NCBI RefSeq assembly: GCF_009729095.1
Contig: NZ_VTGX01000002.1
Span: forward strand, 1,364,001 to 1,428,000
Length of the DNA stretch: 64,000 nt
Direction: 5' to 3'
Origin: Mycolicibacterium sp. CBMA 247
Lineage (GTDB): Bacteria > Actinomycetota > Actinomycetes > Mycobacteriales > Mycobacteriaceae
Below are positions 16,827-25,760 of this stretch, in pieces. A model generated the notes under the pieces. It had not been told where the DNA came from. It did not search any database and saw only the letters and a list, made by a program, of their open reading frames with translations. The first letter of the stretch is position 1; each line of letters starts with the position of its first letter. The translations under genes and the position numbers were made by a program.

Positions 16827-16859
16827 AACGGCGAGCGTAGCCCTAGTAACCTCCCCGGC

Positions 16860-17300
16860 ATGGCAACCAGCGATTCCCGTGAAGTAGTGATCGAGGCGAC
16901 CCCGCAGGAGATCCTCGATGTCGTCGCCGATGTCGAGGCGACGCCGAGTTGGTCGCCGCAGTACCAGCGCGCGGAAATCCTCGATACCTACGAGGACGGT
17001 CGGCCCAAGCAGGTGAAGATGACGGTCAAGGCCGCGGGGCTGACCGATGAGCAGGTGATCGAATACACCTGGAGCGAGAACAAGGTCAGCTGGACGCTGG
17101 TGCGCGCGGGCCAGCTCAAGGCCCAGGACGCCAGCTACACCCTGACCCCCGACGGCGACAAGACCAAGGTCCGGTTCGACATCTCGATCGATCTGTCGGT
17201 GCCGCTGCCGGGCTTCATCCTGAAGCGGACCATGAAGGGCGGTGTGGAGACCGCCACCGAAGGTCTGCGCAAACAGGTGCTCAAGGTCAAGAAGGGTTAG
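16860..17300 (+). CDS. SRPBCC family protein (cyclase/dehydrase-like)
   Basis: 146 residues. START/SRPBCC pattern: [43 protein letters not shown], then the strand-rich middle and the C-terminal long helix ([24 protein letters not shown]). These small alpha/beta-grip proteins bind hydrophobic ligands in a deep cavity. Its paralogue lies at 27734. The position beside the keto-acid decarboxylase and CoA-transferase genes corresponds to Rv0854 (from memory). The stop overlaps the decarboxylase stop (convergent, 4 nt). Confidence 0.88.
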   Translation: MATSDSREVVIEATPQEILDVVADVEATPSWSPQYQRAEILDTYEDGRPKQVKMTVKAAGLTDEQVIEYTWSENKVSWTLVRAGQLKAQDASYTLTPDGDKTKVRFDISIDLSVPLPGFILKRTMKGGVETATEGLRKQVLKVKKG

Positions 17301-18964
17301 CCGGCGTTGGCGTCCGAGGCCGACTGCGCCAACTCGGTCAACAGCGGTGGGATGTCCATGCGGCCCAGCATCACCTCGAGGAACACCATGCGCTCCGGCG
17401 TGGCCGCCGCGGCGGTCAGCGCATCATCGAGTTCGCCGTAGGTGCTGACCCGGAAGGTGCGCGCATCGGGGACTCCCAGCGCGGCGGGCAGTTCGGTCCA
17501 GCGCCAACCGGTGATGTCGTTGTATTCGGCTGTGACACCGTGGATTGCGCGTTCCACGGTGTAGCCGTCGTTGTTGACCACCACCACGACCGGCGCCAGG
17601 CCCTCACGGCCGAACGCGCCCAACTCCTGGATGGTCAGCTGTGCGGCGCCGTCACCGATCAGCAGTACGGTGCGACGGTCCCGGTCGGCCAGCCCGGCGC
17701 CCAGTGCGGCGGGCAGCGTGTAGCCGATCGAGCCCCATAGTGGTTGGCCGATGAACGTCACCCCGGAGGCCAACCGGTGCCCGGCCATTCCGTAGAACGA
17801 CGTGCCCTGATCGGCGAGCACCACATTGCCCGGGGTCAGGGCTTGAGAAAGCCTGTCCCACAAGACTTCCTGGGTGAGCACGGCCTCCCGGTCCGGCGGG
17901 GCGGTGGGCGGCCGGACGGGCAGCGGTGGCAGCGCCGGTGAGGTGATACCGCGTTCGGAGAGGATCGCGGTGACGGCGTCGAGTGCGGCAGACATGTCCA
18001 GCGGGGCGTAGATATGCCCGGACACCACGCTCTGGTTGACGCCGATGTCGATGGTGCGGGCCGGATCGATGCGCTGGCTGAAGAACCCACTGACCATGTC
18101 GGTGAACAACACACCCGCGGTCACCAGCACCGGAGCGTCCTCGATCGCCTCGCGCACCGAATCCTCGCTGGCCGCACCGGCATAGATGCCCAGGTAGTTC
18201 GGCGAGCTCTCGTCGACCAGACTCTTGCCCCACATCAGGGTGGCGTGCGGCACGGTATCGGCCGCCAGTAGCGCATTGAGCTCGTCGACGCAGTCCAGCC
18301 GGTGCACCAGGAAATCGGCGAGCACAGTCAGTCGGTGGTCTCCGATCAACTCGGCGGCCGCGGCGGTGAACATCGACAGGGCGCGCGGACTGGTACCGCC
18401 GGTGTAGCGGGTCAGCGGCGCGGCGGGAGGTTCGGTGGGGAACCGGGCCACATCCGTGGCGATCAGCAGGTAGCCGGGCCGCTTCTGCTCACGGACCTCC
18501 GAGAGCACTCGGTCGATCTCGCGGGTCGCCGTCGCGGGGGCCAGATTGGCTTGGGCGCAGGTGATCTCGCGACTCATCCGCAGGAAGTGCTCGAAGTCGC
18601 CGTCGCCCAGGGTGTGGTGCACGATGCGGCGGGAAGCCTGGGAATCCTTGGACGGCGCGCCGACGATGTGCACCACCGGGACGTGTTCGGCATAACTGCC
18701 GGCGACCGCATTCGCCGCGGACAATTCACCTACCCCGAATGTGGTGACCAGGGCGGCCATGCCCCGCAGCCGGCCGTAGCCGTCGGCGGCATAGCCGGCG
18801 TTGAGCTCGTTGGCGCCGCCGATCCAGTTGATCTGCGGGTGGGCCAGGATGTGGTCGAGGAATTCCAGCTGATAGTCGCCAGGCACGCCGAAGACCTCGG
18901 TCACCCCGAGTTCGGCGAGCCGGTCCAGCAGGTAGTCACCGACCGTGTAGCCGTTTTCACTCAT
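17297..18964 (-). CDS. kdc: Thiamine-diphosphate alpha-keto-acid / indolepyruvate decarboxylase
   Basis: 555 residues from the ATG at 18964. ThDP enzyme of the PDC/IPDC family that decarboxylates 2-keto acids (branched-chain or aromatic) to aldehydes. The catalytic Glu lies in the N-terminal [15 protein letters not shown] region. The PP domain carries [30 protein letters not shown], the GDG-X(24-27)-NN ThDP/Mg motif. A HH motif is present ([13 protein letters not shown]). Length and context match Rv0853c (from memory). The gene is divergent from the CoA-transferase with only 18 nt between start codons. Confidence 0.93.
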   Translation of the reverse strand: MSENGYTVGDYLLDRLAELGVTEVFGVPGDYQLEFLDHILAHPQINWIGGANELNAGYAADGYGRLRGMAALVTTFGVGELSAANAVAGSYAEHVPVVHIVGAPSKDSQASRRIVHHTLGDGDFEHFLRMSREITCAQANLAPATATREIDRVLSEVREQKRPGYLLIATDVARFPTEPPAAPLTRYTGGTSPRALSMFTAAAAELIGDHRLTVLADFLVHRLDCVDELNALLAADTVPHATLMWGKSLVDESSPNYLGIYAGAASEDSVREAIEDAPVLVTAGVLFTDMVSGFFSQRIDPARTIDIGVNQSVVSGHIYAPLDMSAALDAVTAILSERGITSPALPPLPVRPPTAPPDREAVLTQEVLWDRLSQALTPGNVVLADQGTSFYGMAGHRLASGVTFIGQPLWGSIGYTLPAALGAGLADRDRRTVLLIGDGAAQLTIQELGAFGREGLAPVVVVVNNDGYTVERAIHGVTAEYNDITGWRWTELPAALGVPDARTFRVSTYGELDDALTAAAATPERMVFLEVMLGRMDIPPLLTELAQSASDANAG

Positions 18965-18982
18965 CCAGCTAGTGTGCCTCGC

Positions 18983-20065
18983 ATGACCAATACCGGACCG
19001 CTCGCCGGAGTGCGAGTTATCGAACTCGGCGGCATCGGCCCCGGGCCACACGCCGCGATGATGTTGTCGGACCTGGGTGCCGACGTCGTGCGGGTGCGGC
19101 GACCGGGCGGCCTGACCATGCCCGCCGAGAACGTCGACCTGCTGCACCGGGGCAAGCGCATCGTGGACCTGGACGTCAAGGCCGAGCCGGGCAAGCTGCT
19201 GGACCTGGTCGCCAAAGCCGATGTGCTGCTGGACTGTTTCCGCCCCGGCACCTGCGAACGCCTCGGCATCGGTCCCGCCGACTGTGAGGCGGTCAACCCG
19301 CGGCTGATCTTCGCCCGGATCACCGGCTGGGGGCAGGACGGTCCGCTGGCCACCACCGCCGGCCATGACATCAACTACCTGTCGCAGACGGGGGCCCTGT
19401 CGGCGATCGGCTACCGCGACCGTCCGCCGGTGGCCCCGCTGAACCTCGTCGCCGACTTCGGCGGCGGTTCGATGCTCGTTGTCATCGGCATCGTCACCGC
19501 GCTGTACGAGCGGGAGAAGTCCGGCAAGGGGCAGGCGATCGATGCCGCGATGGTCGACGGCGTCAGCATGCTGTCGCAGATGATGTGGACCATGCGGGCC
19601 ACCGGATCGCTGCGCGACCAACGCGAGTCGTTCCTGCTCGACGGCGGTGCCCCGTACTACCGGACCTACGAGACGTCTGACGGCGGCTACATGGCCGTCG
19701 GTTCGATCGAGCCGCAGTTCTTCGCCCAATTGGTGGCGGGTCTCGGCCTGGACGCCGCCGAGATACCCGGGCAGTTCGAGCTGGCCCGCTACGACGAGCT
19801 GCGGACCATTTTCACCGAGCGGTTCGCCGACAAGACCCGCGACGAGTGGACCGAGATCTTCGCGGGTTCCGATGCCTGCGTGACACCGGTGCTCACCTGG
19901 GGTGAGGCCGCCGAAAGTGAGCATCTGCTGGCCCGGTCGACGCTGGTGACCATCGACGGTGTTGCGCAGGCCGCCCCGGCCCCGCGGTTCTCCCGGACCT
20001 CGCCGGGAACGCCCGGGCAGCCGCCGCAGTCAGGCACCGACATCGGGGATATCGGCTGGACCTGA
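18983..20065 (+). CDS. far: CoA-transferase family III / alpha-methylacyl-CoA racemase-like
   Basis: 360 residues from the ATG at 18983. Family III features: [38 protein letters not shown] at the N-terminus, [32 protein letters not shown], then [32 protein letters not shown], where His and Asp match the racemase catalytic pair of AMACR/MCR. Racemises 2-methylacyl-CoA esters during branched-chain lipid degradation. Matches Rv0855 far in length and position (from memory). Only 18 nt separate its start from kdc, so promoters must lie within or overlap the opposing coding sequence, or the mRNAs are leaderless. Confidence 0.92.
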   Translation: MTNTGPLAGVRVIELGGIGPGPHAAMMLSDLGADVVRVRRPGGLTMPAENVDLLHRGKRIVDLDVKAEPGKLLDLVAKADVLLDCFRPGTCERLGIGPADCEAVNPRLIFARITGWGQDGPLATTAGHDINYLSQTGALSAIGYRDRPPVAPLNLVADFGGGSMLVVIGIVTALYEREKSGKGQAIDAAMVDGVSMLSQMMWTMRATGSLRDQRESFLLDGGAPYYRTYETSDGGYMAVGSIEPQFFAQLVAGLGLDAAEIPGQFELARYDELRTIFTERFADKTRDEWTEIFAGSDACVTPVLTWGEAAESEHLLARSTLVTIDGVAQAAPAPRFSRTSPGTPGQPPQSGTDIGDIGWT

Positions 20066-20124
20066 CTGGCACCTAGGGCCTTTGGGCCCTGGCCATCGCG
20101 TCCCGAACCAGCCACGATGAGGGT

Positions 20125-21021
20125 GTGACTTCCTCGGACGCACCTGTAGTGGTCGGAATCGACGGCAGTGCCGGCGCGCTCAATGCGGCGCGCTGGGCCG
20201 GCGCGGTCGCCGGGCGGTTCGGTGTGCCACTGCGCATCGTGCACGCACTGCCGTCGATTGGCCGCAGTCTGACCCAGACCGCGGCCGCACTGACCGCGGC
20301 GATGATGTCGTATCAGCGCGACATGGCGGAGGCGTTCCTCAAGGCAGCCGCCGAGGCCGTGCGCGCCGATCATCCCGAGTTGTCGGTGTCCACGGTCTCG
20401 TTCAACGAACCCGCCGACCAGGTGCTGATCGAGGCCAGCCGGGACGCGCTCCTCGTCGTCCTCGGCGGTAAGACGGTGACACCGGCCGCGGCCCTGCTGC
20501 TCGGATCGACGGCGCTGGCCGTGGCGACCCGAGCCGCATGCCCGGTGGTGGCCTTCCGCGGGGACCGGGTGGCGCCGGGGGACGGCCCGGTCGTCGTGGG
20601 AGTAGACGACAGTCCCGCCGCGCAGGCCGCGCTGAGCACGGCCTTCGAATTCGCGGATCGGTTCGGGCTGGCGCTCAACGCCGTGCGGTCGCTGTCGTTG
20701 GCCGCACCGGCCGAGACCGGTGTCACCATCCCCCTGCTGATCGACTGGGACGGTGTGGAGTCCGCCGAACTGGCTGACCTCACCGAGACCGTCGACGTCC
20801 ACAACAAACGTCACCCCGCCGTCGACGCCAAATGTTTCATCGAGCCGGACTCGCCCGGCAAGGCATTGCTGAAGCACGTCGCGGACTCAGGCCTGGTGGT
20901 GGTCGGGTCTCGGGGCCGCAATGCCCTGGCCGGCGTGTTGTTGGGCTCGACGAGTCTGAACCTGTTGCACCACAGCCCGGTGCCGGTGGTGATCTGCCGC
21001 GCCCAGCCCGACGATGCTTGA
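20125..21021 (+). CDS. Universal stress protein, tandem UspA domains
   Basis: 298 residues from GTG at 20125, with two UspA domains. The first starts PVVVGIDGSAGALNAARWAG and the second PVVVGVDDSPAAQAAL. The ATP-binding signature is complete in the second domain (VVVGSRGRNALAGVLLGSTSLNLLHHSPVPVVI) and degenerate in the first (VVLGGKTVTPAAALLLGSTALAVA). Mycobacterial double-domain USPs bind ATP and respond to hypoxia or stress (established for Rv2623). It forms a unit with the next USP gene (21 nt apart). Confidence 0.93.
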   Translation: MTSSDAPVVVGIDGSAGALNAARWAGAVAGRFGVPLRIVHALPSIGRSLTQTAAALTAAMMSYQRDMAEAFLKAAAEAVRADHPELSVSTVSFNEPADQVLIEASRDALLVVLGGKTVTPAAALLLGSTALAVATRAACPVVAFRGDRVAPGDGPVVVGVDDSPAAQAALSTAFEFADRFGLALNAVRSLSLAAPAETGVTIPLLIDWDGVESAELADLTETVDVHNKRHPAVDAKCFIEPDSPGKALLKHVADSGLVVVGSRGRNALAGVLLGSTSLNLLHHSPVPVVICRAQPDDA

Positions 21022-21042
21022 CCACAGTGGAAGGAGATTTCG

Positions 21043-21927
21043 ATGGAATCCCAAGGGGTTCGCCGAGGAATCGTGGTCGGGGTTGACGGGTCGCCGTCGT
21101 CGGACACAGCCGTAGCCTGGGCCGCGCGGGACGCAGCGTTACGGGGCGTCGAGCTCACGCTGGTGCACGCGCTGCCGGGCGCCATGTCGCCGGTCTGGTT
21201 GGATGTCGCGCTGCCCGAGGACTATCTGCAGTACCAGGACGAGCAGGCGCAGGACGTCCTTGATGCCGCACACCGGGTCGCCTTGGAGGCCATCGAGGCT
21301 ACCGGGGCCCGGCCGCTCACCATCGTCGACAAAGCGGTCCCCGGACACGCGGTTGCCACGTTGATCGAGTACTCGCGGCACGCCGATCTGGTGGTCATCG
21401 GTTCCCGCGGCCTCGGGAAGTGGGGGCGTCGGTTGCTCGGATCGGTGAGCTCGAGCCTGGCGCATCATGCGCACGGACCGGTGGCGGTGATCCCCGAGAA
21501 TGAGCGCCCGTCGACGGCACCCGTGGTGGTCGGGGTCGACGGGTCACGCGCTTCTGAGCTCGCCACCGAAATCGCCTTCGATGAGGCGTCGCGGCGCGGT
21601 GTGGAGCTCGTGGTGGTGCACACCTGGACCGACCTGAACTTCGAGTTCCCCGATCTCAAATGGGACGATCTGAGCACCGAGGCCGAGCGCGCGCTGGCCG
21701 AGCAGCTGGCCGGTTGGGGTGAGCGGTATCCCGATGTTGCGGTGCGGCGAGTGGTCATGCCCGACAAGCCGGCCCGGCAACTGCTGGCTCAGGCCGAAAC
21801 CGCGCAGCTCGTGGTGGTCGGCAGCCGGGGGCGGGGTGGATTCACCGGGATGCTGCTCGGTTCGGTCAGCAGTGCGGTGGTCCATTCAGCGCAGACGCCG
21901 GTGATCGTGGCGCGCCGATCCGAGTGA
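21043..21927 (+). CDS. Universal stress protein, tandem UspA domains
   Basis: 294 residues, with AAGGAG 8 nt before the ATG. Both UspA domains keep the G-2X-G-9X-G(S/T) nucleotide motif: VVIGSRGLGKWGRRLLGSVSSSLAHHAHGPVAVI and VVVGSRGRGGFTGMLLGSVSSAVVHSAQTPVIV. Its last 25 codons (from 21853) are repeated twice further on (23681-23758 and 25630-25707), because the tandem duplication of the following secreted-protein gene carried the 3' end of this gene along. It converges on that gene with a strong hairpin between them. Confidence 0.93.
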   Translation: MESQGVRRGIVVGVDGSPSSDTAVAWAARDAALRGVELTLVHALPGAMSPVWLDVALPEDYLQYQDEQAQDVLDAAHRVALEAIEATGARPLTIVDKAVPGHAVATLIEYSRHADLVVIGSRGLGKWGRRLLGSVSSSLAHHAHGPVAVIPENERPSTAPVVVGVDGSRASELATEIAFDEASRRGVELVVVHTWTDLNFEFPDLKWDDLSTEAERALAEQLAGWGERYPDVAVRRVVMPDKPARQLLAQAETAQLVVVGSRGRGGFTGMLLGSVSSAVVHSAQTPVIVARRSE

Positions 21928-21938
21928 TCGAGACAGCA

Positions 21939-21982
21939 ATCGGCCCCTCCTTCGCCAGGGATTGAGTGAAGGAGGGGCCGAT
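21939..21982. terminator. Bidirectional hairpin terminator, unit 1
   Basis: Perfect 15-bp stem (ATCGGCCCCTCCTTC / its complement at 21968-21982) with a 14-nt loop, between the convergent usp and secreted-protein stops. Confidence 0.8.
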
Positions 21983-21998
21983 CGGTCAACGGTGTCGC

Positions 21999-23276
21999 TT
22001 AGGCGGCGTTGTCGCTGGCGCCTGTTCCGCCACCGGAGCTTGCGCCGCCGGTGTCGGGCTTACCCTTGGCGGGCTTGCCGAAACCGTTTTTGAGCCCGTC
22101 GCTGATCTTCTTGACGGTGGAGTTGATCTCCTTGCCGACGGAATCGACGGCCTCCTTCACCTCGCTGCCGGCCCTCTTGGTCGCGATGCCGGGCTTGCCG
22201 GGCTCGGCCTTGGGGCTGTTGCGCACGATTGTGCCGGCCTTCGGAGCTGCGTCAGGCGTGCTCGCGTCGGAATCCGTTGCCTGCGGGTCGGATACCGCGT
22301 CGGTTGCGACGACCTTCTCGGTCTTGACCTCGGGCTCGGTCTCGGGCGTCACTGCCACGGCCTTGGCCTTGGCAGTGGCCACGGCGGCGGCCTGGTCGGC
22401 GACGACCGTATCGGCCGCCCGGTCGGCGACGACTGTATCGGTTGCGGTCGGCGTTTCCGTCCGGGAGACGTTCAGCAGGCTCGTCGAGGTGAAGTCGAGG
22501 GTCGGCCGGATCGCCGTGGCGATCGCCTGAGGAGTCTTGACCAGCAACCCGTTCGCGATGGAGCCGGCAAATTGCAGCGAGAGCGTGAGCGCATCGGCGG
22601 TGCTCTTCATCAGCGCATTGGCGGCCATGATCGGATCCCCGGCGCGGACTGCCGCGACAGCCTCTTGAACTCCCCCTAGTAACAACTGTGGCGCCTGCGC
22701 GAGCATGGGAACCAGGCCCATCACGCTCATCATCCCGGTCTCCTCGGCGGCCTTGATCGCCGCGGAGAGCCGGTCAATGGGGTTGGTGATCATGGGTAAC
22801 ACCTGGGGCAGGACGCTGAGCGCAACCGTGAGAACCGGTGTTAGTGCCCACATGAACAGCGTCGAGTACGCATTTTGCAGCTCCCCCTGTCGAAGGTAGT
22901 TGCCGACCACCTCGAGGACCGCGGGCGCCATGTGTGCAGCGGTGCCCAGCTGTGTCACCGTGGTGTTGGCGGCGTTGGCGAGCGTCTTGGCGTTGTCGAT
23001 CTGATTGAGGACGATGGCCTGCAGAATCGGCGCCGGATTCTTGGCGATTCCGGTGGCGACCGACGACACGCTGGTGACCGCCTGAGCGACCACCGGGTTG
23101 ATCAACACGGCGAACGGATTGTCCAGGGTGGTGGCCGCAGATAGCTCCACAGCCGCAGAGTAGATCGCTGGAACCTGTACGTGTGGCGCTGGAGCCGTCA
23201 CCGGTGTGAGTGCGATGGCGGTCGCCCCGATCAGGGCTACCCCGGCGGCGAGAGGCGAGCGAGCTGTTACCTGCAT
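21999..23276 (-). CDS. Secreted GjpA-like (porin-annotated) protein, array copy 1
   Basis: 425 residues. The signal peptide MQVTARSPLAAGVALIGATA and the first 25-30 residues are the same in all three copies. A helical, hydrophobic domain follows (residues about 50-285) containing the NPAPILQAIVLNQI motif. A short low-complexity linker comes next (Thr/Ala/Asp/Val-rich, with TETPTATDTVVADRAADT VVADQAA-type repeats), then a strongly conserved basic tail of about 78 residues from GTIVRNSPKAEPGKPG through EVKEAVDSVGKEINSTVKK to GASDNAA. The N-terminus and NPAPI motif resemble actinobacterial proteins labelled outer-membrane porin GjpA; I could not search this. AGGAA precedes the ATG. Confidence 0.75.
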   Translation of the reverse strand: MQVTARSPLAAGVALIGATAIALTPVTAPAPHVQVPAIYSAAVELSAATTLDNPFAVLINPVVAQAVTSVSSVATGIAKNPAPILQAIVLNQIDNAKTLANAANTTVTQLGTAAHMAPAVLEVVGNYLRQGELQNAYSTLFMWALTPVLTVALSVLPQVLPMITNPIDRLSAAIKAAEETGMMSVMGLVPMLAQAPQLLLGGVQEAVAAVRAGDPIMAANALMKSTADALTLSLQFAGSIANGLLVKTPQAIATAIRPTLDFTSTSLLNVSRTETPTATDTVVADRAADTVVADQAAAVATAKAKAVAVTPETEPEVKTEKVVATDAVSDPQATDSDASTPDAAPKAGTIVRNSPKAEPGKPGIATKRAGSEVKEAVDSVGKEINSTVKKISDGLKNGFGKPAKGKPDTGGASSGGGTGASDNAA

Positions 23277-23660
23277 CTAGTTCCTTCCATTGTGTGACCC
23301 CTGGCACATGAAATTTACCTGAGAAGAACCTGAACGCCAAACAATTAGAACGTGTTCATTGAGATGGTCCTAGGGCGGACAATTTCGCCAGTGTCAGACA
23401 CTTCATTGCTGGTGAAGCGCCAACTGGCGATAGGTAGAGCCGGGTTACTGGAGTTCGTATCGATCCCGAAAATCCGGGCTCCGGTCGTTGCCGATTGAAA
23501 AGTTTGGTAGCTATCTATCGAGTGACAGATTGTCTACCTGGTCTTCCGGTGGAGCGCGCCTCGGCAAATTGTTTGCGATGTCAATTAGCTGTGGGAGGTG
23601 CGGTCAGGGTCCCGCCGCGCGTTCGTTTACGGATAGCCAACAGCGTCTCGCATAGTTTGC
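23277..23660 (-). promoter_or_regulatory. Long conserved upstream region of array copy 1
   Basis: About 380 nt without a convincing gene. Nearly identical over most of its length to 25237-25620, and partly to 27252-27612. The first 60-90 nt next to the start codon (AGGAA ribosome-binding site, a GTGTGACCCC stretch, a GAACGTGTTC element) are kept in all three copies, so the promoter or 5' UTR probably lies there. I see no defined riboswitch fold. Confidence 0.5.
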
Positions 23661-23680
23661 TATGGGCGAGGTTCGCTGGG

Positions 23681-23758
23681 TTGCTCCTCGGTTCGGTCAG
23701 CAGTGCGGTAGTCCATTCAGCGCAGACGCCGGTGATCGTGGCGCGCCGATCCGAGTGA
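23681..23758 (+). pseudogene. Duplicated 3' fragment of the usp gene (unit 2)
   Basis: The last 25 codons reproduce the C-terminus of the USP at 21043-21927 (LLGSVSSAVVHSAQTPVIVARRSE, then TGA) almost base for base. Upstream sequence is unrelated to usp and belongs to the copied promoter region, so no full domain is encoded. A by-product of the tandem duplication. Confidence 0.85.
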
Positions 23759-23769
23759 TCGAGACAGCA

Positions 23770-23813
23770 ATCGGCCCCTCCTTCGCCAGGGATTGAATGA
23801 AGGAGGGGCCGAT
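23770..23813. terminator. Bidirectional hairpin terminator, unit 2
   Basis: Same 15-bp perfect stem as at 21939-21982 (arms 23770-23784 and 23799-23813); loop differs by one base. Lies downstream of array copy 2. Confidence 0.8.
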
Positions 23814-23829
23814 CGGTCAACTGTGTCGC

Positions 23830-25236
23830 TTAGGCGGCGTTGTCGCTGGCGCCTGTTCCGCCACCGGAGCTTGCGCCGCCGGTGTCGGTCTTACCCTTGG
23901 CGGACTTGCCGAAACCGTTCTTGAGCCCGTCGCTGATCTTCTTGACGGTCGAATTGATCTCCTTACCAACGGAATCGACAGCCTCCTTCACCTCACTGCC
24001 GGCCTTCTTGGTCGCGATGCCGGGCTTGCCGGGCTCGGCCTTGGGGCTGTTGCGCACAATCGTGCCGGGCTTCGGTGCCGCCGACTCGCCGGAACCCTTG
24101 ACATCGGTGTCGGTGGGCGTGGTCGCATCGGTTTCGCCAACCGAACCCGTTGTGCCCGAGCCGGTTGCCGCATCTGGCGTGGTCCCGGCTGCCGGTGCCT
24201 GCTCCGTGGCGGGCGCCTCGCTCGCGGCGGTCTCGGTCGCGGTAACTGCTTCGGCCTTGGAAGCCGCGACGGCCTGGGGAACCGTTGTGAGGTTGACGGT
24301 GACCGCGGTGGCCGTCAACTTCGGCACCGCGTTCGCAGCGGACGGATCCTCAACTGCGGGAGCCCCGACCGGAGCGATCTGGTCGGCCGTGCGGGCGGAC
24401 GGCGGCGTTGGCGCGGGCGCACCCAGCGCCTGTGCGATGGCTTGGCGCACCCCCACCAGCAGCGCCCCAATCGGACCCGGCATGCCTTGGAAAATGTCCT
24501 TATTTGGCGTCAGGATTCCGGGCGTGTACTGAGTGCCATTGATCAGGCCATTGAGGACGAGGGCGGGTGTGGCGATCAGGGCGTTCACCGCGCCCTGCAC
24601 ATCGCCGGCCTTGACCGCGTCGACGAAGGACTGCACGCCGACACCGAGTTGACCGACGGTGCTCGACAAGATTTGCACACTGCCCAGCACGGTGCCGAAC
24701 AACGTCATCGGGTTGGCGATGGTCTTGGCGACGTTGTAGAGGTTCTCGGTGATGCCGACGCTGATCTGCGACAGTGACATCAGCGGCATCATCAGATTCA
24801 TCGCCAAGCCCATTGGGATATACACCAATGCCGCCATCAGGGCCTGGTCGATCTGCCCTTTGGCCAGTGCGTCTTTCGTCATGTCCACAAACAACGGCAG
24901 GTTGTTCACCCACTCCACGAAGCCGTTCCCCATGCCCTGGGCGATGGTGGCCACGGTCTGGGCGTAGCCGGCCCCGTTGTGCAGCATCTGGGTCAGGATC
25001 GGCGCCGGGTTGGAAAGGATCTGCTCGCCGAGCGTCGTCACGTTCACCCCGGTGTTGGTGAACAGGTCCACCCATGCCTTGAGCGGGTCGATCGAGGCGG
25101 TTAGCTCCACAGCTGCGGAGTGGGTTGCCGGCGTGAGTGGCGCAGCCGGGGTGACCGATATCGGCGTGAGCGCGATGGCGGTTGCCCCGATCAGGGCTAC
25201 TCCCGCGGCGAGCGGCGAGCGAGCTGTTACCTGCAT
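23830..25236 (-). CDS. Secreted GjpA-like protein, array copy 2
   Basis: 468 residues. Signal peptide and basic C-terminal tail are nearly identical to copy 1 (FGKSAKGKTD replaces FGKPAKGKPD). The central domain is clearly different in sequence but keeps the plan: an NPAPILTQML motif, hydrophobic helices (ALVYIPMGLAMNLMMPLMSLSQI) and a domain end near residue 275. The linker is long and Ala/Thr/Glu-rich (TATETAASEAPATEQAPAAGTTP). The conserved ends and divergent centre indicate selection or gene conversion at the ends. Function unknown; porin or surface protein by family label only. Confidence 0.75.
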   Translation of the reverse strand: MQVTARSPLAAGVALIGATAIALTPISVTPAAPLTPATHSAAVELTASIDPLKAWVDLFTNTGVNVTTLGEQILSNPAPILTQMLHNGAGYAQTVATIAQGMGNGFVEWVNNLPLFVDMTKDALAKGQIDQALMAALVYIPMGLAMNLMMPLMSLSQISVGITENLYNVAKTIANPMTLFGTVLGSVQILSSTVGQLGVGVQSFVDAVKAGDVQGAVNALIATPALVLNGLINGTQYTPGILTPNKDIFQGMPGPIGALLVGVRQAIAQALGAPAPTPPSARTADQIAPVGAPAVEDPSAANAVPKLTATAVTVNLTTVPQAVAASKAEAVTATETAASEAPATEQAPAAGTTPDAATGSGTTGSVGETDATTPTDTDVKGSGESAAPKPGTIVRNSPKAEPGKPGIATKKAGSEVKEAVDSVGKEINSTVKKISDGLKNGFGKSAKGKTDTGGASSGGGTGASDNAA

Positions 25237-25620
25237 CTAGTTCCTTCCATTGTGTGACCCCTGGCACATGAAATTTACCTGAGAAGAACCTGAACGCCAA
25301 ACAATTAGAACGTGTTCATTGAGGCGGTCTCAGGGTGGATAATTTCGCCAGTGTCGGACATTTCATTGCTGGTGAAGCGCCAACCAGCGATCGGTGAAGC
25401 GGGGCTACTAGGGTTCGTATCAATCCCGAAAATCCGGGCTCCGGTCGTTGCCGATCGAAAAGTTTGATAGCTATCTAACGAGTGACAGATTGTCTACCTG
25501 GTCTTCCGGTGGAGCGCGCCTCGGCAAATTGTTTGCTATGTCAATTAGCCGTGGGATGTCCGGTCGCGCGTTTGTCTACGGATAGCCGATAGCGTGTCTC
25601 TTAGTTTGCTAGGGGTGAGG
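25237..25620 (-). promoter_or_regulatory. Long conserved upstream region of array copy 2
   Basis: Repeats 23277-23660 with scattered base changes, including the start-proximal block with AGGAA, GTGTGACCCC and GAACGTGTTC. No gene is supported here. The high conservation may reflect recent duplication as much as function. Confidence 0.5.
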
Positions 25621-25629
25621 TTTGCTGGG

Positions 25630-25707
25630 CTGCTGCTGGGTTCGGTCAGTGCCGAGGTGGTGCATTCGGCGCAAACGCCGGTGACCCTGGTCCGCCGATC
25701 CGAATGA
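25630..25707 (+). pseudogene. Duplicated usp 3' fragment, diverged (unit 3)
   Basis: Encodes LLLGSVSAEVVHSAQTPVTLVRRSE and a TGA. Differences from the intact usp end are mostly synonymous or conservative, so this fragment is either older or came from a different usp paralogue. A GTG 15 nt upstream would give a 30-residue peptide, for which there is no independent support. Confidence 0.75.
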
Positions 25708-25711
25708 TCGA

Positions 25712-25739
25712 CCCCCGCCTTCGACGCTGAAGACGGGGG
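25712..25739. terminator. Hairpin terminator, unit 3
   Basis: Stem CCCCCG-C-CTTC (25712-25722) / GAAG-A-CGGGGG (25729-25739) with one mismatch and a 6-nt loop, in the same place as the terminators of units 1 and 2 but different in sequence. Confidence 0.65.
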
Positions 25740-25760
25740 CCGATCGGTCAACGGTGTCGC

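Noticed and set aside
23250..23340. Conserved out-of-frame ORF starting MAFRFFSG upstream of all three array genes
   Set aside because: It is conserved because the DNA is duplicated; it overlaps the signal-peptide codons in another frame and becomes Arg-rich nonsense.
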